Below are positions 6,615 to 8,616 of a stretch of DNA of 8,616 bases, one piece after another. The notes beneath the pieces were generated by a model that saw only the letters and a list, made by a program, of their open reading frames with translations, did not search any database and had not been told where the DNA came from. Position numbers and translations under genes: made by a program. The DNA is from Candidatus Melainabacteria bacterium. GTDB taxonomy: Bacteria; Actinomycetota; Actinomycetes; Mycobacteriales; Pseudonocardiaceae. How positions within the stretch are numbered: the stretch's first letter is position 1; every line of letters begins with the position of its first letter. The DNA lies in assembly GCA_903970565.1 (NCBI GenBank), contig CAJCJE010000530.1:1-8616 (forward strand), read 5' to 3'.

Positions 6615-7781
6615 TCAGTACGACCTTGGCAGCTTCAGGGTGTGCTGGGCGACGTAGTTGAGGATCATCTCCTTGCTGACCGGCGCGATCCGGCCGACGC
6701 GGGAGGCGGCCAGCAGCGCGCCGAGGCCGTACTCGGAGGCGAGGCCGTTGCCGCCGTGCACCTGGATCGCCTGGTCGACCGTTGTCGCGGCGGCTTCGGC
6801 AGCCGCGTACTTGGCCATGTTCGCCGCTTCGCCGGACTCTCTGTCCAGGCCGGCGTCGTAGAGCGCGGCGGCCTTCTGGGTCATCAGCCGGGCCAGTTCG
6901 ATCTGGATGGCGCACTGCGCCAGCGGATGCGCGAGGCCCTGGTGGGCGCCGATCGGGGTGTCCCAGACCTGGCGGTTGCGGGCGTAGTCGGTCGCCTTGT
7001 CCATCGCGAAGCGGGCGATGCCGGTGGAGAAGGAGGCAGCCATGATCCGCTCCGGGTTCAGCCCGGCGAAGACCTGGGCGAGCCCGGCCTCGGTCGAGCC
7101 GAGCAGGGCGTCGGCGGGCAGCCGGACGTCGTCGAAGAACAGGGTGAACTGCTTCTCCGGGGAGACGATGTCCATCGCGATCGGCTGGTAGGTGAAGCCG
7201 GGCGCGTCGGTCGGCACGATCATCAGCGAGGGCAGCAGCCGCTGCCCGTTCTCGTCGACGTGCCGGGCGACCACGAGCACCGCGTCGCACTCGTCCACGC
7301 CGGAGATGTAGTACTTCCCGCCGGAGAGCACCCACTCCTCGCCGTCCCGCCGGATCGAGGTGGCCAGCCGATGCGAGTTGGACCCGGCGTCCGGTTCGGT
7401 GATCGAGAACGCCATTTTCTTTGTGCCGTCGGCAAAGCCGGGCAGCCAGCGCTGCTTCTGGGCCTCGGTGCCGAACCGGGTGATCACCGTCGCGCAGATC
7501 GCCGGGGACACCACCATCAGCAGCATCGGCGCGCCGGCCGCCGCGAACTCCTCGCACACCGCAGCCAGGTCGCCGATCCCGCCTCCGCCCCCGCCGTACT
7601 CCTCGGGCACGGCAACACCGAGGTAGCCGAGTTTGCCGGCCTCGGCCCACATCTCGGTGGTCTTCTCCCCGGCCCGCGCCTTCGCCGTGAAGTAGTCGCG
7701 GCCGTAGCGGTTGGCCAGTTCGCGCACTGCCGCCCGTAGGGCGGTGCGCTCCCGCGTCTCGGTGAATCCGATGTCGCTCAC
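6615..7781 (-). CDS. Acyl-CoA dehydrogenase, isovaleryl-CoA dehydrogenase-like active site
   Basis: FAD-dependent alpha,beta-dehydrogenation of an acyl-CoA, passing electrons to ETF; 388 residues, the usual family length. N-terminal helical domain to about 120 (GLY-rich PEEYGGGGGGIGDL 59-72), middle beta domain with signature ITEPDAGSNS (127-136) and LSGGKYYISG (152-161), and C-terminal helical domain from about 235 with QVHGGNGLASEYG (340-352). The Glu of MCAD-type YEGT near the C terminus is absent: RIAPVSKEM (364-372) has Pro there. GLNPERIMAA (240-249) places Glu244 where isovaleryl- and long-chain acyl-CoA dehydrogenases carry their catalytic base. GTG 7781 overlaps the carboxylase TGA by 4 bases (GTGA) and has GAGGAGG 7 bases upstream, so the two genes are translationally coupled. 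Next to a methylcrotonyl-type carboxylase this suggests leucine/isovalerate breakdown, but substrate specificity cannot be read with certainty. Confidence 0.95.
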   Translation of the reverse strand: MSDIGFTETRERTALRAAVRELANRYGRDYFTAKARAGEKTTEMWAEAGKLGYLGVAVPEEYGGGGGGIGDLAAVCEEFAAAGAPMLLMVVSPAICATVITRFGTEAQKQRWLPGFADGTKKMAFSITEPDAGSNSHRLATSIRRDGEEWVLSGGKYYISGVDECDAVLVVARHVDENGQRLLPSLMIVPTDAPGFTYQPIAMDIVSPEKQFTLFFDDVRLPADALLGSTEAGLAQVFAGLNPERIMAASFSTGIARFAMDKATDYARNRQVWDTPIGAHQGLAHPLAQCAIQIELARLMTQKAAALYDAGLDRESGEAANMAKYAAAEAAATTVDQAIQVHGGNGLASEYGLGALLAASRVGRIAPVSKEMILNYVAQHTLKLPRSY

Positions 7782-8616
7782 GCCTGATCCTCCTCGATCT
7801 CGGCTTCGATCACGGCGAGCACCGCGCCCGCGTCGACCTGTTGTCCGGTACTGACTCGGAGTTCGGTGATGGTTCCGCTGGTCGCGGCGACCACTCGATG
7901 TTGCATCTTCATCGCCTCCAGCACCAGCAGTTCCGCGCCCGTCTCGACCCGGTCGCCGACCGCGTGCGCGAGCCGGACGACCGTGCCGGGCATCGGCGCG
8001 ACCGCGGCGCCCTCGGCGATCTGCTCGGTCGGATCGGCGAACCTCGGCACCACGGCCAGCGACACCGCGCCCAGCGCCGAATCCACCTCGATCCGCCGCC
8101 CGCTCGCGGTGTCGTAGCCGGCGATCGTGAACCGTCGCCGCACGCCGTCCAGGTCAAGGGTCACCGCGTCGGGGGTGCTCTCGACCAGTCGCACCTCGGG
8201 CAGCACCGAGGTGACCAGCCCGGTTCGGGTCAGCTCGTAGTCGACGTCGATCCGCCGGCCGTCGATCTCGAACGCGGCCCGCTGGGGCTGGGAGCGCAGA
8301 TTGCGCCAGCCGGCCGGAATCCCCCGCTGCACCCGCGCCTGCCGGGTGCGCAGGCTCGCCTGCGCCAGTGCCGCCGCCAACGCGGACGCCGAAATCGCGG
8401 TCTGGTCCGCGCCGACCGCGAGGGTGTCGACCCCGTGTCGGGGCAGGAAGTCCGTGTCGGTGTTCCCCGCCAGAAACTCCTGATGCCGCAACACGTTCAC
8501 CAGCAGGTCGCGGTTGGTGGTCAGGCCGTGCAGGCGGGTGTCGTGCAGGGCCGAGGCCAACCGGCGCGCGGCGGTGGCCCGATCCGGGCCCCAGCTGATC
8601 ACCTTGGCCAGCATCG
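7778..8616 (-). CDS. Biotin-dependent acyl-CoA carboxylase alpha subunit, C-terminal part (AccA1/MccA-like)
   Basis: The 5' end lies beyond the right edge; 279 residues are visible. The fragment opens with MLAKVISWGPDR, the end of the biotin carboxylase catalytic domain (normally preceded by YDP), and its C-terminal helices run to about FLPRHGVDTL (56-65). Residues about 75-195 form the BT-type linker, where IPAGWRNLRSQPQ (99-111) resembles methylcrotonyl/propionyl-CoA carboxylase alpha subunits. The biotinyl domain runs about 203-272, with APMPGTV (206-212) and EAMKMQH (233-239); Lys236 is the biotin attachment site. It carboxylates biotin using ATP and bicarbonate and hands the CO2 to a carboxyltransferase beta subunit, probably encoded upstream outside the window. 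The downstream overlap with an acyl-CoA dehydrogenase fits the accA1-fadE19-type order of actinomycete branched-chain catabolic operons. The acyl-CoA substrate (methylcrotonyl or other) is an inference from this context. Confidence 0.95.
   Translation of the reverse strand, partial: MLAKVISWGPDRATAARRLASALHDTRLHGLTTNRDLLVNVLRHQEFLAGNTDTDFLPRHGVDTLAVGADQTAISASALAAALAQASLRTRQARVQRGIPAGWRNLRSQPQRAAFEIDGRRIDVDYELTRTGLVTSVLPEVRLVESTPDAVTLDLDGVRRRFTIAGYDTASGRRIEVDSALGAVSLAVVPRFADPTEQIAEGAAVAPMPGTVVRLAHAVGDRVETGAELLVLEAMKMQHRVVAATSGTITELRVSTGQQVDAGAVLAVIEAEIEEDQA
7789..7795 (-). promoter_or_regulatory. Ribosome binding site of the acyl-CoA dehydrogenase
   Basis: GAGGAGG lies inside the last codons of the carboxylase gene (encoding Glu-Glu-Asp), 7 bases before GTG 7781. 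With the 4-base GTGA overlap this is a standard arrangement for translational coupling. Confidence 0.75.

Noticed and set aside
6606..6619. CTGAG-GA-CTCAG inverted repeat at the acyl-CoA dehydrogenase stop
   Set aside because: Five-bp arms with a two-base loop cannot form a stable terminator hairpin.

Overview
The window comes from a high-GC actinomycete. Genes run at about 70% G+C (a counted 60-base sample in aspS gave 42/60), and the protein families fit a Saccharopolyspora/Amycolatopsis-like member of the Pseudonocardiaceae. The genus is an inference. All five supported genes lie on the minus strand, so transcription runs from the right edge to the left.

In transcription order: (1) Right edge to 7778 is the 3' part of a biotin-carrying acyl-CoA carboxylase alpha subunit: the end of biotin carboxylase, the BT-type linker and the biotinyl domain. 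(2) 7781-6615 is an acyl-CoA dehydrogenase whose GTG start overlaps the carboxylase stop by 4 bases, so the two are translationally coupled. The pair fits a branched-chain acyl-CoA (leucine-type) breakdown operon. (3) 6614-6472 is a short leader carrying a dense set of AAGTAAC/GTTACTT repeats inside a second inverted repeat that ends just before the aspS ribosome binding site. (4) 6471-4648 is aspS, an aspartyl-tRNA synthetase with the sequence marks of the non-discriminating type and a short lysine/acid tandem repeat at its C terminus. (5) 4414-3215 is an APH/ChoK-fold phosphotransferase-like protein of unknown substrate, with an altered Brenner motif.

From 3214 to 2027 there is about 1.2 kb with no gene I can support. 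Its base composition is clearly lower in G+C (29/60 in one counted line), and it holds several small inverted and direct repeats. It must contain the end of the phosphotransferase transcript and the promoter of the next gene.

From 2026 to the left edge runs a large NIT-HAMP-HATPase sensor histidine kinase of the kind that heads actinomycete 'conservon' operons. Its C terminus lies outside the window, and roadblock, DUF742 and small GTPase genes may follow there.

I see no CRISPR array, transposase, integrase, tRNA, rRNA or defence island. Most of the window is ordinary core genome. The least explained parts are the aspS leader repeats, the long AT-shifted gap and the odd phosphotransferase.
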